Shown here: positions 1 to 7,217 of the stretch, piece after piece
Layout of the letters: the number at the start of each line of letters is the position of its first letter
How positions within the stretch are numbered: position 1 is the first letter of the stretch
Assembly (NCBI GenBank): GCA_022614705.1
Contig: JAKEIB010000057.1
Span: forward strand, 1-19,557
Origin: Planctomycetota bacterium
GTDB taxonomy: Bacteria; Planctomycetota; Planctomycetia; Pirellulales; Lacipirellulaceae
Direction: 5' to 3'
Length of the DNA: 19,557 nucleotides
Made by a program: the position numbers and the translations under genes
Notes under the pieces: model-generated
What the model saw: only the letters and a program-made list of their open reading frames with translations
What the model was told of the DNA's origin: nothing
The model's database searches: none

Positions 1-18
1 ACTCGTGGTGATCTTCAT
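1..18 (-). CDS. 5' end of a leftward gene, cut by the window edge
   Basis: Only six codons (MKITTS) are visible. The start is supported by a purine-rich Shine-Dalgarno (aagggag on the coding strand, positions 31-25) six bases before the ATG. Nothing can be said about function. A 9-bp tandem repeat lies just upstream. Confidence 0.45.
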
Positions 19-24
19 TAGTCT

Positions 25-31
25 CTCCCTT
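25..31 (-). promoter_or_regulatory. Shine-Dalgarno of the leftmost partial gene
   Basis: The coding strand reads aagggag followed by a 6-nt spacer and ATG. It is one of only three clear Shine-Dalgarno sites in the window. Confidence 0.5.
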
Positions 32-34
32 CCA

Positions 35-52
35 CACGTTTATCACGTTTAT
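35..52. repeat. 9-bp tandem direct repeat upstream of the leftmost gene
   Basis: Two adjacent copies of cacgtttat lie upstream of the Shine-Dalgarno of the leftward gene. The position would suit a leader or operator element, but two short copies are weak evidence. The rest of 53-254 holds no gene or clear signal. Confidence 0.4.
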
Positions 53-254
53 CCATGCATCCGAATCACTCTGTTGATGGCCAACCACAAGGTATTGCAG
101 ATCCGCGCCGCCCGCCCCCATGCGGGTTCCGCCGGCTGGCCGCCTGACACACATCCTACGCCGGATTTGCGAAGTTGGTAGTAGTTTTTCGCTAAGAATT
201 GGCGAAATCCTTCGAAGGTGCTTTGCCCCGCAGGGGGATGTCGCCCGAAAGGTC

Positions 255-284
255 AACAACCGGCTCAATAACAACCGGCTCAAT
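255..284. repeat. 15-bp tandem duplication across the AMP nucleosidase stop codon
   Basis: The string aacaaccggctcaat occurs twice in direct succession (255-269 and 270-284). The unit length is a multiple of three, so the duplication gives the leftward gene a second in-frame TGA 15 bases after its first. It looks like a replication-slippage duplication with no coding effect. Confidence 0.8.
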
Positions 285-1053
285 ACTGAAAGTGCTTGAT
301 CGTCTCGCCCTTTTCGCCGATATCGGTGAGCGAATCGATGCCGATGGAGAGATGCACGTCCGACCAATCGCGGTTCACGCGGGCGTCGCTTTCGCTGGTC
401 TTTACACCCTCGGGCGCCAGCGGCTTATCGGAAACCAGGAGCAACGCGCCGCGCGCGATTTGATTCTTATGGCCGACGACGAAGATCGTGGCCGTCTCCA
501 TGTCGATGCCGATCGGCGTGTATTCCTGGAGCTGCTCGCGAAATTTAAGATCGTGCTCCCACACGCGACGGTTCGTGGTGTAGATCACGCCGGTTCGATA
601 GTCGAGTCCGCGATCGACGAGCTTTTGCGATACGAACTTGTGCAATTTGAACGACGGCAGCGCCGGCACCAGCGGCGGCAGATAGTCGTCCGACGTTCCT
701 TCGCCGCGAATCGCGCCGATCGGCAGGATGAAGTGCCCGATTTCGGTGGCGTGCTTCAGCCCGCCGCACTTGCCCAGGAACAGCACTGCCTCCGGATGAT
801 ACGCCGTGAGCAGGTCCATCACGGTCGCGGCGTTCGGCGAGCCGATGCCGAAATTGATGATCGTCAGGCCCGCGTCATTCGTGGACGACTGCATTGGCCG
901 GTTGTCTCCGTAGATGTCGCACGCGAAGCGAGCCGCGAAGCGCTGCACGTAATCGCGAAAATTCGTCAAGAGCACGTACGGCCCAAAGCGATGCAGCGGC
1001 ATTCCCGTGTATCGGGTAAGCCAATCGGCGGCGATTTCGACTTTGGTTACCAT
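280..1053 (-). CDS. amn: AMP nucleosidase (short form)
   Basis: A 257-residue protein of the PNP/UDP phosphorylase superfamily, matching in length and motifs the short AMP nucleosidases. These hydrolyse AMP to adenine and ribose 5-phosphate in the cytoplasm. Visible family features are a GIGSPNAA phosphate/ribose loop (residues 69-76), a GKCGG strand end (94-98), GIDMETATIF (182-191), whose Met-Glu pair contacts ribose in this fold, and a late SDK (208-210) carrying the usual catalytic Asp. The long N-terminal regulatory domain of the E. coli enzyme is absent. It lies about 100 bp downstream of a guanine-deaminase-like gene on the same strand, suggesting a purine salvage pair. The ATG has no Shine-Dalgarno and is preceded by a heptamer hairpin. 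A related nucleosidase such as a futalosine-type hydrolase cannot be excluded. Confidence 0.82.
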   Translation of the reverse strand: MVTKVEIAADWLTRYTGMPLHRFGPYVLLTNFRDYVQRFAARFACDIYGDNRPMQSSTNDAGLTIINFGIGSPNAATVMDLLTAYHPEAVLFLGKCGGLKHATEIGHFILPIGAIRGEGTSDDYLPPLVPALPSFKLHKFVSQKLVDRGLDYRTGVIYTTNRRVWEHDLKFREQLQEYTPIGIDMETATIFVVGHKNQIARGALLLVSDKPLAPEGVKTSESDARVNRDWSDVHLSIGIDSLTDIGEKGETIKHFQY

Positions 1054-1137
1054 GAGGGGATTTCGGATTGCGGATTGCGGATTGCGGAGTTGATCTGCCC
1101 ATCGTCAATCCGCAATCCGAAATCCGAAATCCGCAAT
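1054..1137 (-). repeat. Heptamer tandem array, self-complementary, upstream of AMP nucleosidase
   Basis: On the coding strand, three copies of ccgcaat and one ccgaaat end six bases before the ATG. About 18 bp further upstream lies a complementary array (1107-1137 on the plus strand) with the same 7-bp period, so the transcript could fold into a long hairpin that ends just before the start codon. No Shine-Dalgarno is present. Confidence 0.8.
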
Positions 1138-1149
1138 ACTACTGCTGAT

Positions 1150-1620
1150 TTAATATACGACCCGATTCGGGTTATTCTTCCATTCCACAAACAACTGCCG
1201 GCACTCCGCCGGCAGCACTTGCGGCACGAGTTTCAGCGTGCTTTTGCCGATCCGCAACAGCTCGGCGGCCGGCAGTTGCAATTCATTAAAACCAGCATCG
1301 TCGGCATCCGCGATCGTGGCGCCGTAATAGACGGTATCTACCCGCGCCCAGTGCAACGCGGACATACACATGGGGCACGGCTCGCAGGTAGTGGCCACAA
1401 TCGCACCGTCCAGGAATATGTTGTCTATTTCGCGGCAGGCCTCGCGGATCGCGTTTACCTCGGCGTGGGCCGTGATGTCCGTCGTCAGCACCACCGTGTT
1501 GTGTGAACAGGAAATCACCGCGCCATCGCGGGCGATCGCGCAGCCGAACGGGCTTTGACCGGCCGCGATTCCCTCCCGGCACTTTTCGATGGCCAACTGC
1601 ATCAAAACAGTGGGGTCCAT
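1150..1620 (-). CDS. Guanine deaminase-like nucleoside/nucleobase deaminase
   Basis: A 156-residue member of the cytidine deaminase superfamily. The zinc site is complete: HAE at residues 52-54 (zinc-ligand His, proton-shuttle Glu) and PCPMC at 81-85 (zinc ligands C82 and C85). Length, the DADDAGF stretch near residue 105 and the terminal Tyr fit the small guanine deaminases of the Bacillus GuaD type, which convert guanine to xanthine. The arginine-rich and glycine-rich surroundings typical of the tRNA adenosine deaminase TadA are missing. It is upstream of, and in the same direction as, AMP nucleosidase, consistent with purine salvage or catabolism. The exact substrate is not fixed by sequence. 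The ATG at 1620 has no evident Shine-Dalgarno. Confidence 0.82.
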   Translation of the reverse strand: MDPTVLMQLAIEKCREGIAAGQSPFGCAIARDGAVISCSHNTVVLTTDITAHAEVNAIREACREIDNIFLDGAIVATTCEPCPMCMSALHWARVDTVYYGATIADADDAGFNELQLPAAELLRIGKSTLKLVPQVLPAECRQLFVEWKNNPNRVVY

Positions 1621-1780
1621 GGCGGCATAACCTATTTTGGGGCATTGCGACGAGTGATTCGGTACGTATCGATCGAGTCGCAGAACGACGGCGAGCGACT
1701 GGCGTTCTGAACGTAACTCCTCTTAGCATCTTACCTTAGGCAGAGAATTGCGAAAATGCCATGCTCCTACGCCAGGAATT

Positions 1781-1807
1781 AGCCGCGACCCGAAACGGGT
1801 CGCGGCT
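1781..1807. terminator. Perfect 12-bp stem, 3-nt loop hairpin
   Basis: agccgcgacccg pairs perfectly with cgggtcgcggct across an aaa loop. It is stable and GC-rich, but the downstream sequence (attcgttaatcg) has only a weak T-run. It sits between divergent genes, where a classical terminator is not expected. It may be a short repeat element or a transcript leader structure. Confidence 0.5.
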
Positions 1808-1857
1808 ATTCGTTAATCGAAGTCGCCAAAGCACGTTCGAGCAAAAGGAGTAGCGCA

Positions 1858-1931
1858 ATGCGGCCGCCAATATGAGAAACTTTTTGCTGCGTCTGGGGTT
1901 AAGGCAAATAGGGGTTCTGCGCCCGACGTGA
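1858..1931 (+). other. Two overlapping mini-ORFs, possible leader peptides
   Basis: After the Shine-Dalgarno-like aaaaggag (1843-1850), an ATG at 1858 opens a 5-codon ORF (MRPPI). Its TGA overlaps, in an ATGA arrangement, the ATG of a 19-codon ORF ending at 1931. Both end about 55 bp before the start of the exported protein gene. The good ribosome site and the ATGA coupling are seen directly; a regulatory role is speculation. Confidence 0.25.
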
Positions 1932-1970
1932 GTGTTCCCTGTCGGGGCCGAAACAATTGACCAGTTCTTC

Positions 1971-1978
1971 AAAGGAGG
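1971..1978 (+). promoter_or_regulatory. Strong Shine-Dalgarno of the LTxxQ-type gene
   Basis: aaaggagg with an 8-nt spacer to the ATG at 1987. It fixes that start over the upstream in-frame TTG at 1957 and places a clean signal peptide at the N-terminus. Confidence 0.85.
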
Positions 1979-1986
1979 CGACGGGG

Positions 1987-2751
1987 ATGAAACGTTCAAC
2001 GTTAGGGTGGTTGCGCGTTGCGTTTATTGGTGCGGCCATTTTGGCACCGTCACTTGCTTTTGCGCAGCCGCCCGGCGACGGTGGACCTGGCGGACCGGGC
2101 GGATTTGGTGGCCCATTCGGTGGCGGCGGCGGATTGCTCGGACTCGTGATGCGCGACGAGGTGCAGCAAGAGATTCAGCTCGTCGACGAACAACGTGAAC
2201 AGGTGATGAACGTCGCCGACGAGGCCCGCGAGAAGATGCGCGACGAAATGCGCGATCTGTTCAGCCAGATGCGCGACCTCAACGACGAAGAGCGCCGCGA
2301 GCGCTTCGGCGAAATCCGCGCCAAAATGGAGGAAATGAACGCCGATCTCGATGCGCAATTGAAGAAGGCCCTGCTGCCGCATCAGTATGAGCGACTCAAG
2401 CAAATCGACTTCCAAGCTCGCATGCAACGTGGCGAGGCCGGACTCGCCAGCGGCGCCGTCGCCGAAGCGCTCAACCTCTCCGACGAACAACGCGAGAAGC
2501 TGGAGCGCCGAGCCGAGGAAGTGCGACAAGAACTGCAACAAAAGATTCGGCAGGCTCAAGCCGAAGCGCGCCAAAAGATGCTCGACGTGCTGACCCCGGA
2601 GCAAAAAGCCAAGCTAGAGGAGTTGATGGGCGACGCGTTCGAGTTGCGCGATGAAGGCCGTTTCGGGTTCGGCGGACGCGGCGGGTTCCGTGGCCGAGAC
2701 GAACGGGGTGGGCGCGAGGGCGAACGTGGCAGCGATCGCCCGCGCGAATGA
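1987..2751 (+). CDS. Exported Gly/Arg-rich helical protein, Spy/CpxP (LTxxQ)-like
   Basis: A 254-residue protein. Residues 1-27 form a Sec signal peptide (basic MKR start, hydrophobic core, AFA before the cut), so it acts outside the inner membrane. A Gly-rich stretch (30-50) is followed by long charged helices (55-220) in two similar halves. Each has an xQREx helix start (LVDEQREQV near 65, LNLSDEQREKL near 163) and a later hairpin helix (LPHQYERLKQI near 130, LTPEQKAKLEEL near 202). The LTPEQ motif and Met/Gln-rich helices resemble Spy/CpxP periplasmic proteins that bind unfolded protein or metals. The C-terminus (225-254) is rich in Arg, Gly and Glu. Chaperone or metal-sensing function is inferred from this distant resemblance. 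It looks monocistronic, with its own strong ribosome site. Confidence 0.7.
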   Translation: MKRSTLGWLRVAFIGAAILAPSLAFAQPPGDGGPGGPGGFGGPFGGGGGLLGLVMRDEVQQEIQLVDEQREQVMNVADEAREKMRDEMRDLFSQMRDLNDEERRERFGEIRAKMEEMNADLDAQLKKALLPHQYERLKQIDFQARMQRGEAGLASGAVAEALNLSDEQREKLERRAEEVRQELQQKIRQAQAEARQKMLDVLTPEQKAKLEELMGDAFELRDEGRFGFGGRGGFRGRDERGGREGERGSDRPRE

Positions 2752-2782
2752 CAAGGCGATTCCAACGAAGAAGCGATTTAGT

Positions 2783-2862
2783 GTAGTCCTCTCGCTCCGC
2801 GAGAGGAAATTCCGTCTCGCGGCTTCGGCCGTGAGCTCAGCCGAACGGAGCGAGACGACTAC
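2783..2862. repeat. 80-bp imperfect palindrome with nested hairpins
   Basis: 17-bp outer arms (2783-2799 and 2846-2862, starting gtagtc and ending gactac) match with one mismatch. Inside are two smaller hairpins: cctctcg/cgagagg (2788-2806) and a stem capped by ttcg around 2816-2831. It lies in the 205-bp spacer between the exported protein gene and gspE. The nested structure looks more like a small mobile palindromic element than a simple terminator. Confidence 0.75.
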
Positions 2863-2956
2863 AAACGCTTAAATTCCAGCCGTTTGCTGTCGAACCCCCA
2901 AAGCCTCATAATGGAATCATCCGGCCGTTCGTGGCGTCTCTACTTTCGGAATACTC

Positions 2957-4651
2957 ATGGAAGCAGGCTCAATCCTCGTCAAACGCGGGCTGCTATCACC
3001 GCAGCAGCTTTCCCAGCTCCGGCTCGACCGGCCGGAGGCGACGCGCCTCGACGTGGCCGCGGTCGACCTGGGTCTGGTGAGCGAAGAGGCCGCACTCAGG
3101 GCGCTGGGCGGTGAATGTGGGATTCCGTTTGTCGACCTGGAACAATACGACATCGACCTGTCGCTTTTGCGAGGCTTCCCGCTGAAGCTGATCCATCGCC
3201 ACTCCCTGTTTCCGCTGCAGCGCGAGGACGGCATGCTGCGTGTCGCCACCAGCGACCCATTCGACCTTTACCCGCTCGACGAGCTGAGCGCGACGACCGG
3301 CCTCACCATCGAACCCGTCCTCGCCCAGCGCGAGCAGATTGCCCGGCAGATTAAAGCCCATTTGGGCGTGGGCAGTGAAACGATCGATGACCTCCTCGCG
3401 CTTCAGGAAGAGGAGGATATCCAGCTTCTCGATGAGATCGACGTCGATTCCGAGCTTTCCGAAGAAGCGCAGGAAGCGTCCGTCATTCGGCTGGTGAACG
3501 AAATCCTCATCGAGGCGATTGAGTCGCGGGCCAGCGACGTGCACATCGAGTCGCAGGCGGCCGGCATCAAAATTCGCTACCGCATCGACGGCATGCTGCA
3601 CGCGCAGCCGGTGCCGCCGGAGATCAATCGCTTCCAGGCCGCCATCATCAGCCGCCTCAAGATTATGGCCCGGCTCAACATTGCCGAAAAGCGCCTTCCG
3701 CAGGACGGGCGCATCAAGCTTCGCGTTTCCGGGCGCGAAATCGACGTCCGCGTCTCCGTGATCCCGATGCTTCATGGCGAAGGCATCGTCATGCGGCTTC
3801 TGGATAAAGGCCGAATGAAGTTTTCGCTGGAAGCACTTGGCATGGAGCCCGATCTGCACGCGAGTTTCGGCGAGTTGATTCGCATGCCGCACGGCATCGT
3901 GCTCGTGACCGGCCCGACCGGCTCCGGTAAAACGACCACGCTCTACAGCTCGCTCATCGAAATCAAGGACGAATCGACAAAGATCATCACGACCGAAGAC
4001 CCGGTAGAGTATCAGCTCGAAGGCATCAATCAGATTCAAGTGCATCCCAAGATCGGGCTGACGTTCGCCGCGTCGCTGCGTTCGATCTTGCGTCACGACC
4101 CGGACATTGTGCTCGTCGGTGAAATCCGCGATATGGAAACGGCCGAGAACGCCATTCAGGCGTCGCTCACAGGCCACCTCGTGTTCAGCACGTTGCACAC
4201 GAACGACGCGCCGAGCGCGTATACGCGGCTGGTGGATATGGGCGTCGAACCGTTCCTGGTGGCCAGCACCGTAGAAGCCGTGATGGCGCAGCGGCTGGTG
4301 CGCACGCTGTGCTTGAAGTGCCGCGAAGCGTTCGAGCCGCATCGCGAAGTGCTGCCCAAGGACTTCCCTTGGGATGATTACAAAGCGGCCGGTCAGCCGC
4401 TCTACCGGCCCAAGGGCTGCCGCGCCTGTCGCCAGCTTGGTTTCGTCGGCCGGCAGGGCATTTTCGAACTGTGCGTGACGACCGACGCGGTCCGCCAGTT
4501 GGCCCACGATCGAGCCAGCAGCTGGGACATCCGCCAGGCCGCCCGCGCCGAAGGCATGCGCACACTTCGCCAGGACGCCTGGCTTAAGGTGTTGGCGGGA
4601 ATTACGACGATCGACGAAGTTCTGCGCGTGACGAAAGGCGACCGTATTTAG
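2957..4651 (+). CDS. gspE: Type II secretion / pseudopilus assembly ATPase GspE
   Basis: A 564-residue GspE/PilB-type secretion ATPase. The hexamer on the cytoplasmic face of the inner membrane powers pseudopilus assembly through GspF and GspL. Residues 1-150 form the N-terminal MshEN/GspE-N region. ASDVHIES (about 193-200) opens the N2 domain. Walker A GPTGSGKTTT is at 319-328, followed by the Asp box (TTEDPVEY), Walker B with DIVLVGEIRD (383-392), and the His box (STLHTNDA). The zinc-binding motif is complete: CLKC (452-455) and CRAC (488-491). Full length. First gene of the cluster, with the gspF start 79 bp downstream. The ATG at 2957 has only a weak purine stretch upstream. PilB of a type IV pilus is the alternative, but the pseudopilin set that follows favours GspE. 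Confidence 0.95.
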   Translation: MEAGSILVKRGLLSPQQLSQLRLDRPEATRLDVAAVDLGLVSEEAALRALGGECGIPFVDLEQYDIDLSLLRGFPLKLIHRHSLFPLQREDGMLRVATSDPFDLYPLDELSATTGLTIEPVLAQREQIARQIKAHLGVGSETIDDLLALQEEEDIQLLDEIDVDSELSEEAQEASVIRLVNEILIEAIESRASDVHIESQAAGIKIRYRIDGMLHAQPVPPEINRFQAAIISRLKIMARLNIAEKRLPQDGRIKLRVSGREIDVRVSVIPMLHGEGIVMRLLDKGRMKFSLEALGMEPDLHASFGELIRMPHGIVLVTGPTGSGKTTTLYSSLIEIKDESTKIITTEDPVEYQLEGINQIQVHPKIGLTFAASLRSILRHDPDIVLVGEIRDMETAENAIQASLTGHLVFSTLHTNDAPSAYTRLVDMGVEPFLVASTVEAVMAQRLVRTLCLKCREAFEPHREVLPKDFPWDDYKAAGQPLYRPKGCRACRQLGFVGRQGIFELCVTTDAVRQLAHDRASSWDIRQAARAEGMRTLRQDAWLKVLAGITTIDEVLRVTKGDRI

Positions 4652-4726
4652 AATGACGAATGGCCGAATGACGAATGACGAATGAACGAGCATTCGTCAT
4701 TCGTGCTTCGTCATTCGTCATTTCTC
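4652..4726 (+). repeat. Heptamer tandem array, self-complementary, upstream of gspF
   Basis: It starts directly after the gspE stop. A left array of gaatgac-type units (4652-4688) faces a complementary right array: attcgtc, attcgtg, cttcgtc, attcgtc, atttctc (4692-4726). Four bases then lead to the gspF ATG. The whole gspE-gspF spacer is this element, with no Shine-Dalgarno. Confidence 0.85.
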
Positions 4727-4730
4727 TCCC

Positions 4731-5936
4731 ATGCCTGACTTTGCCTACATCGCGCGCGACCTCACCGGCAATCGCGTGGAAGGTACGCTCGCGGCCGGCA
4801 CCGAGCGCGAGGTGGTCGCCACGCTTTCGGGTCGCAACTTATTTCCGCTAAAAGTGGCGTCGGCCGACGGCCGCGCCGCGGGAACAAAAGGCTCGCCGCG
4901 CGTGCGCGCGCGGATCATGGCGAGCACCTACGGGCAGCTCTCCGCCCTGCTTGGTAGCGGCGTGCCGCTGTTGCGGTCGTTGGAAGTGCTCCGTCAGCAA
5001 ACACCGCACAAGAATTTGGCGGCGGTGCTAGAAGACGTTCACTCGCGCGTGCAAGAAGGCTCGACGCTGGCCGACGCCATGGCCCGGCATCCACGGGCGT
5101 TCGGTGAGCTGTCCACGAGCATCGTCCGCGCCGGTGGCGAAGGCGGCTTCCTCGAAGAAGCGCTCGATCGGCTCGCAAAATTCACCGAGCAACAAGATGA
5201 GCTAAAAAGCCGCGTCGTCGGCGCGTTGGCCTACCCGATGATCCTGTTCGTGCTAGGGACGATCGTTGTCAACGTTCTGATCATCTTTTTCGTGCCGCGA
5301 TTCGAGACGCTCTTCAGCCGATTGCGCGAGCGCGGCGAATTGCCCGCGGTGACCGACTGGCTGCTCACGCTGAGCGGCGTGCTACAGACCTACGGCATTT
5401 TCGTTTTGACGGGAATTATCATCGTTGGCGTCATCATTCGCGGCCGATTGGAAACGGACGAAGGCCGCGCATGGCTCGATAAGTGGCGACTCAAGGTGCC
5501 TGTGGTCAGCGGCATTTACCTGAGCCTGGCCGTATCGCGATTTTGCCGCGTGCTCGGCACGTTGCTCACCGGCGGCGTGCCGATCGTGCGTTCGCTTGAA
5601 ATCAGCGCCGACTCGACCGGCAACCGCGTGTTGAGCGGCGCCATCCGCGAGGCGGCCGAGAATATTTCGGCCGGCGAATCGCTGGCCACGCCGCTGGCCG
5701 CCAGCGGCCAGTTTCCGCCCGACGTTGTGGAAATGATCGCCGTCGGCGAGCAATCGAACAACCTGGAAACCGTGCTCCCGCACATCGCCGACACACTGGA
5801 GCGCGACACGTGGCGGCGACTCGACCTGTTCGTCCGCCTGCTCGAACCGTTCATGCTTTTGGTGCTGGCGGGAATTGTCCTCGTGGTCGTCATTGCATTG
5901 CTCGTCCCCGTGTTGAAAATGAGTATGACGGTGTGA
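4731..5936 (+). CDS. gspF: Type II secretion inner-membrane platform protein GspF
   Basis: A 401-residue protein with the GspF/PilC architecture: a short N-terminal extension opening with FAYIARD (family motif Y.A.d..G), then two homologous T2SSF helical domains (about 65-190 and 265-390). Three membrane segments lie near residues 165-190, 215-237 and 372-396. Family signatures include SGVPLLRSLEVL in the first repeat and TGGVPIVRSLEIS in the second, each followed by the G-E.L...... pattern. It forms the membrane platform contacted by GspE. Full length. The start codon follows a heptamer hairpin rather than a Shine-Dalgarno, and a 62-bp palindrome lies just after the stop. Confidence 0.94.
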   Translation: MPDFAYIARDLTGNRVEGTLAAGTEREVVATLSGRNLFPLKVASADGRAAGTKGSPRVRARIMASTYGQLSALLGSGVPLLRSLEVLRQQTPHKNLAAVLEDVHSRVQEGSTLADAMARHPRAFGELSTSIVRAGGEGGFLEEALDRLAKFTEQQDELKSRVVGALAYPMILFVLGTIVVNVLIIFFVPRFETLFSRLRERGELPAVTDWLLTLSGVLQTYGIFVLTGIIIVGVIIRGRLETDEGRAWLDKWRLKVPVVSGIYLSLAVSRFCRVLGTLLTGGVPIVRSLEISADSTGNRVLSGAIREAAENISAGESLATPLAASGQFPPDVVEMIAVGEQSNNLETVLPHIADTLERDTWRRLDLFVRLLEPFMLLVLAGIVLVVVIALLVPVLKMSMTV

Positions 5937-5946
5937 GAATCAGAAG

Positions 5947-6008
5947 CTGTCACCCCGAGATCCTCCGAGGGGTCCGGCTAGATTCCTCGGAGGACCTCGG
6001 AATGACAG
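5947..6008. repeat. 62-bp imperfect palindrome between gspF and gspG
   Basis: 24-bp arms (5947-5970 and 5985-6008) match at 21 positions around a 14-nt loop. The arms end in ctgtca and tgacag. It fills much of the gspF-gspG gap and could end or stabilise the upstream transcript. There is no T-run, so a simple terminator is not supported. Confidence 0.8.
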
Positions 6009-6068
6009 TGAATGCCCGGACACCTTAATTTGCCTTGAAACGCACTCTAGAAACATAGTTTTGGATTT

Positions 6069-6074
6069 GAGGAG
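6069..6074 (+). promoter_or_regulatory. Shine-Dalgarno of gspG
   Basis: gaggag with a 6-nt spacer to the ATG at 6081. It decides the start in favour of 6081 over the internal in-frame ATG at 6117. Confidence 0.7.
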
Positions 6075-6080
6075 TCTATC

Positions 6081-6542
6081 ATGCTTACGTTCAATACGGA
6101 CCATCGCCCGCGGCCGATGCATGGTCAGGTTCGCAGTGCCTTCACGTTGATGGAAGTGCTCTTGGTGCTCGTGATCCTTGTGGTCCTTGGCGCCATCGTG
6201 GTGCCGATGTTCACCGGAATCGGCGAATCGGCCAACGTGAAGGCCGCCACCGTGCAAGTCAATCTCCTGGCTGACGCCATCAACTACTACAAGATGGACG
6301 TGAAGCAGTTTCCGTCTAGCCTGGAAGACCTGGTGAACGAGCCCAGCGACGCCAAGCTGGCCAAGAAGTGGTCTGGGCCGTACATGGAGGCAAACAAGAA
6401 TTTGGCCGACCCCTGGGACAACCCGTACAAGTACGACGCAAAGGGCAAGAAGAACCAGGGCAGTTACGACGTCTGGTCAGTTGGCCCCGACGGACAGGAC
6501 GGAACCGAGGACGACATTGGGAACTGGCAGAATAAGTCCTAG
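6081..6542 (+). CDS. gspG: Major pseudopilin GspG
   Basis: A 153-residue type II secretion major pseudopilin. The leader (residues 1-20) ends at SA|FTLMEVLLVLVIL. The class III cleavage site has Ala instead of the usual Gly at -1, with Phe at +1 and Glu at +5. A hydrophobic helix follows, then the GspG body (PMFTGIGE...A.vnl). The acidic C-terminal loop DGQDGTEDD fits the calcium site of this family. The protein polymerises into the pseudopilus after cleavage by a prepilin peptidase not encoded here. It is separated from gspF by a palindrome and has one of the few good Shine-Dalgarno sites, which fits a need for more GspG than other components. Confidence 0.93.
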   Translation: MLTFNTDHRPRPMHGQVRSAFTLMEVLLVLVILVVLGAIVVPMFTGIGESANVKAATVQVNLLADAINYYKMDVKQFPSSLEDLVNEPSDAKLAKKWSGPYMEANKNLADPWDNPYKYDAKGKKNQGSYDVWSVGPDGQDGTEDDIGNWQNKS

Positions 6543-6543
6543 T

Positions 6544-6606
6544 GGGCATGGAGCGGGGAGCGAGGAGCAGGAACTCTTGCTCCATGCCCCATGCTCCCTG
6601 CTATCA
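6544..6606 (+). repeat. Heptamer tandem array, self-complementary, upstream of gspH
   Basis: A left purine-rich array (gcatgga, gcgggga, gcgagga, gcaggaa) faces a complementary right array: gctccat, gccccat, gctccct, gctatca (6579-6606). Two bases then lead to the ATG at 6609. A perfect 11-bp inverted repeat (gggcatggagc with gctccatgccc) lies within it. The phasing supports 6609 over the in-frame ATG at 6591, which lies inside the array. Confidence 0.8.
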
Positions 6607-6608
6607 CC

Positions 6609-7217
6609 ATGCGAACCAATGCACCACGCTTCGCGGAAAAGCACGTCCTGCGCCGTGGTCTAACACTCGTCGAACTCGTGCTCGTACTTGCGCTCTTGGT
6701 GGTGATCAGCGCCATCTCGGTCCCGTTACTCGAGGGTTCGTTCTCGCGCGCGGCGCTGCATAGCGGCGGCGACCTGTTGCGCGGAGCTTGGGCCACGGCC
6801 CGCCTCGCGGCGATGCAATCCGGCGCGACGCACGTCTTTCGATTCGAACCGAACGGCAGCCGATTTCAAATCGTGGCCCTGAACGCGCTCGGCGCGCCCG
6901 AAGCAAGCGACCTCGCGCCGATCGATCCCGAGGCGGAACCACCGGCCACCGAATTCGTGAGGCTGTCGGAAAATCGCCTACCGGACGGCATCATCTTCAC
7001 AGGCGGCAACATCTCGTCATCGGCCCAGGTCTTAGCCACGCTGCCATCTGCCGCCGAGGGGCCCTGGTCGCAGCCGATCTTGTTTCACCCCAACGGCACG
7101 ACATCGGACGCTTCCGTGCTGCTCGCCAACAGCCGGCAAGCCATGATCCGCGTCACGCTCCGCGGCCTGACGGGCATCTCCCAAACGGCCGAAGTCGAGA
7201 GCGAGGCGGCGCCATGA
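6609..7217 (+). CDS. gspH: Minor pseudopilin GspH
   Basis: A 202-residue type IV pilin-like protein. The leader is basic and ends at RG|LTLVELVLVLALLVVIS (Gly -1, Glu +5, residues about 16-35), a canonical prepilin peptidase site and hydrophobic helix. The body has the GspH pattern: helix RGAWATARLAAMQSG, then FRFEPNG, and a late FHPNGTTSDASV strand typical of GspH C-terminal domains. It joins GspI, J and K in the pseudopilus tip. The ATG at 6609 is preferred because the upstream heptamer array ends two bases before it. The stop overlaps the gspI start (ATGA), implying translational coupling. Confidence 0.85.
   Translation: MRTNAPRFAEKHVLRRGLTLVELVLVLALLVVISAISVPLLEGSFSRAALHSGGDLLRGAWATARLAAMQSGATHVFRFEPNGSRFQIVALNALGAPEASDLAPIDPEAEPPATEFVRLSENRLPDGIIFTGGNISSSAQVLATLPSAAEGPWSQPILFHPNGTTSDASVLLANSRQAMIRVTLRGLTGISQTAEVESEAAP

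Larger units (their letters stand above)
1621..1986. other. 366-bp spacer between divergent genes
   Basis: It separates the leftward deaminase from the rightward LTxxQ-type gene and must hold promoters for both, though I see no convincing -35/-10 pair. It contains a perfect 12-bp hairpin (1781-1807), two mini-ORFs behind a good Shine-Dalgarno (1858-1931), and the Shine-Dalgarno of the next gene. Confidence 0.6.

Noticed and set aside
1054..1137. Possible CRISPR or riboswitch at the heptamer arrays
   Set aside because: The units are 7 bp with no spacers, and the same layout recurs with different units at other starts. No aptamer-like conserved core is seen.
199..1506. 435-codon rightward frame across AMP nucleosidase and the deaminase
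   Set aside because: It covers two conserved leftward genes and their repeat spacer, starts at TTG and has no recognisable domain.
1150..1620. tRNA adenosine deaminase TadA
   Set aside because: The zinc motifs are shared, but the context around them, the length and the C-terminus fit GuaD-type deaminases better.
2996..4693. 565-codon open frame on the minus strand opposite gspE
   Set aside because: It mirrors a clearly conserved GspE with all motifs. Long antisense frames are common in GC-rich genes, and the translation shows no domain.
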